DNA of 64,000 nt from an uncultured Flavobacteriaceae bacterium (lineage in GTDB: Bacteria; Bacteroidota; Bacteroidia; Flavobacteriales; Flavobacteriaceae), in the NCBI GenBank assembly GCA_947494205.1, contig CANLUH010000014.1:1-64000 (forward strand), given 5' to 3'. Positions 63,401 to 64,000 of the stretch are shown piece after piece; positions within the stretch are counted from its first letter, which is position 1, and each line of letters starts with the position of its first letter. A model generated the notes under the pieces. That model ran no database searches. It worked only from the letters and a program-made list of their open reading frames with translations, and had not been told where the DNA came from. A program made the translations under genes and the position numbers.

Positions 63401-64000
63401 CTACTAAAACACATCCTAAAAGTGCATTTCCAGTTAATTGGAAGTTAGTTCCTCCTGTGATGTTTGTATTGGAACCATTTTTAAGATTTAAAGAACTTAA
63501 ACTATTACTACTTGCTCTAAATGAGTTTAGCGCTGGATTATTAGTAAAGTCTAGCGTTACAAAGTCATTTCCACTTCCCCAAAAAGAGGTTAGCGCCGTA
63601 TTATTACTTATATCTATAGCCGTTAAGTCGTTACTTGTAATCCACAGTATTTTTAAATCTGGATTATTTGTAATGTCTAAAGTAGCTAACGAACAGTTTT
63701 CAGCTTTAAAACCTACTAATAAAGTATTTGCCGAAAGATCTATTGCTGAAAGATTATTACTTCGTATAATTAATTGTCTTAACTCTGTATTATTAGTAAC
63801 ATCTATTGTGTTTAGTAAGTTGTAACCTACGTCTAATGTTTTTAATGCTCTAAAGTCTTCGATACCTGTTAAGTCTGCAATGCCTTTATTTTCTACATCT
63901 AAAGTTTCTATTACTTCTATAAGTTGTGTGGGTACTTGTCCGTCTCCAGAAATATCATCCAATCCTAAGGCTTCTAACTCCGCTTCAAAATTGGCATCGG
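60468..64000 (-). CDS. LRR surface protein with shared C-terminal module (partial at window edge)
   Basis: Only the C-terminal part (1176 residues plus) is in the window. The frame is open to base 64000, where it reads DANFEAELEALG, the start of another repeat. Four LRR cassettes are visible, opening with IPDANFEA-LGYDDISGDG (a variant of the VPDDNFE cassettes in the peptidase-LRR proteins) and using repeats such as LTSLDLSxNTxLxxL with Asn ladders. The last 260 residues are the common module with DANGDGQ, DLDMNG and two SVFGGPPVGTY segments, nearly identical to that of the BspA-like giant. Signal peptide and any peptidase domain would be outside. A TTG at 63962 is not a start, only an internal codon. 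Confidence 0.85.
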   Translation of the reverse strand, partial: DANFEAELEALGLDDISGDGQVPTQLIEVIETLDVENKGIADLTGIEDFRALKTLDVGYNLLNTIDVTNNTELRQLIIRSNNLSAIDLSANTLLVGFKAENCSLATLDITNNPDLKILWITSNDLTAIDISNNTALTSFWGSGNDFVTLDFTNNPALNSFRASSNSLSSLNLKNGSNTNITGGTNFQLTGNALLGCVLVDDVAYSTTTWLNIDGNVNFSDVDCNYTLIPDANFEARLETLGYDDISGDGKVPTRLIEVVTNLNISNQDIADLTGIEDFKALEVLLATNNNSLTSIDVSNNTNLLTLSAFNCGLMSLDVTNNTNLQRLIIYGNGITNLDVSTNTQLVELDLLANSLTTLDVTNNVLLQTLFVDDNNISSLDLSNNVALVTLNCKNNDDLEYLNVKNGNNTNVTNFIANNNPSLMCIVVDDLNNDYGTWIKDTAAIFSDIDCRYTTIPDANFEAALEALGYDDISGDGQVPTALIEVVTELDVRSKSITDVTGIADFIALETFNCNLNSIAVLDVSNNVNLIALQCTANPIITLNLANNTQLEELNCRSTDITSLDLTNNTLLKRLICFNTDIITLDLSQNLLLKDLYCYNTTLTSLDLSLNTALEIIHVYNNELENLDVKNGNNTNVNNFNASGNPNLSCIRVDDLVNDYSTWTKDATANFSDTFCRYTTIPDANFEAWLGTLGYDDINNDSLVPTALIETITNLNATNQSIADLTGIEDFIALENLYIVNNSFTSLDFSTNLNLKILDVSDNANLATMNVTNNTALEEVFASNSGLSAVDFSNNTALKILAIFDNNLTALDLSNNVNLESILCQNNDILDLDLSLNAVLTYIDVSNNMLTSLNVKNGNNSNVTVFNALNNSEVSCVLVDDATYSTTNWSLGIDGTASFNETSCEYVIVDIDVFLQGALLNPNTGEESLMRDDLRINGHIDSNTPYTDGASISDIVRLNDNGNNSAVDWIWVELRDATDPTVVIAGQSGILQRDGDIVDVADDLITPLTFNNVPIGDYYVVVKHRNHLGIMTSNTIALKQTVTTVDFTDANNQITYGTDAQTTFGMPSGVVAMWAGDANGDGQLNYLGAASDVPSIRSQVFNDPDNSVFGGPPVGTYQSSGYNITDLDMNGFTIFSGSNSDVLYVRDNIFNNPSNSVFGGPPVGTYLFVQQLPEGSN

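Noticed and set aside
63912-63962. Gene start of the last LRR protein at TTG 63962
   Set aside because: The frame continues without stop to base 64000 with a cassette-typical sequence (DANFEAELEALG), so the gene is cut by the window edge.

Overview
The window reads as a chromosomal segment of a flavobacterium (Bacteroidota, probably family Flavobacteriaceae). The evidence is AT-rich DNA, few Shine-Dalgarno-like sites before start codons, SusC/RagA-style TonB receptor architecture, lipoproteins with an S-C lipobox, LytTR/2TM sensor operons, DUF4331 proteins, BspA-like and YadA-head-like surface proteins, and membrane-anchored TPR-HTH regulators. No rRNA, tRNA, CRISPR array, integrase or complete insertion sequence was seen.

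Left part (1-24.6 kb), ordinary chromosome with some accessory genes. It opens with a MoxR-type AAA ATPase and a VWA protein (minus strand), separated by palindromic repeats. A large exported BNR/sortilin-like beta-propeller protein, two small genes, a YceI-like lipoprotein, a Cu/Zn superoxide dismutase lipoprotein and an ECF sigma/anti-sigma pair follow. Then comes a small accessory patch: DUF2750 and SMI1/KNR4 (immunity-type families), a SEFIR-domain protein and a double-glycine leader peptide with six cysteines. A minus-strand operon (DUF4331, DUF4331-like lipoprotein, TPR lipoprotein, TonB-dependent receptor) ends at a strong hairpin terminator. A MITE-like inverted-repeat element lies between its promoter and a LETM1-like gene. 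A LytS/LytTR-type sensor operon with two 2TM domains closes this part.

Middle and right part (24.9-64 kb), a surface-protein island. After an FAD-dependent amine oxidase come four giant exported proteins on the minus strand: one 2806-aa BspA/DUF285 protein with eight PKD-DUF285 cassettes, and three leucine-rich-repeat proteins, two carrying an N-terminal matrixin-like peptidase domain. The third runs off the right edge. All four end in the same C-terminal module, which has two dockerin-like Ca-binding loops. Among them sit three YadA-head-like adhesins and three membrane-spanning regulators (TPR sensor, one TM helix, coiled coil, LuxR-like HTH), plus tiny membrane-protein ORFs, a gamma-glutamylcyclotransferase and a second double-glycine peptide.

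The most interesting signal is regulatory. A direct repeat of TGTCCAG with an 11-bp period (one helical turn) sits 60-125 bp upstream of three minus-strand genes of the island: a peptidase-LRR protein, a YadA-like adhesin and one of the TPR-HTH regulators. Different in-phase direct repeats precede the BspA giant gene and lie in the divergent promoter of the third regulator. I infer that the island is a self-contained surface-display system controlled by one-component transmembrane regulators. A second notable point is that one of the two peptidase-LRR paralogues has lost two of its three zinc-ligand histidines while its tandem neighbour keeps them.
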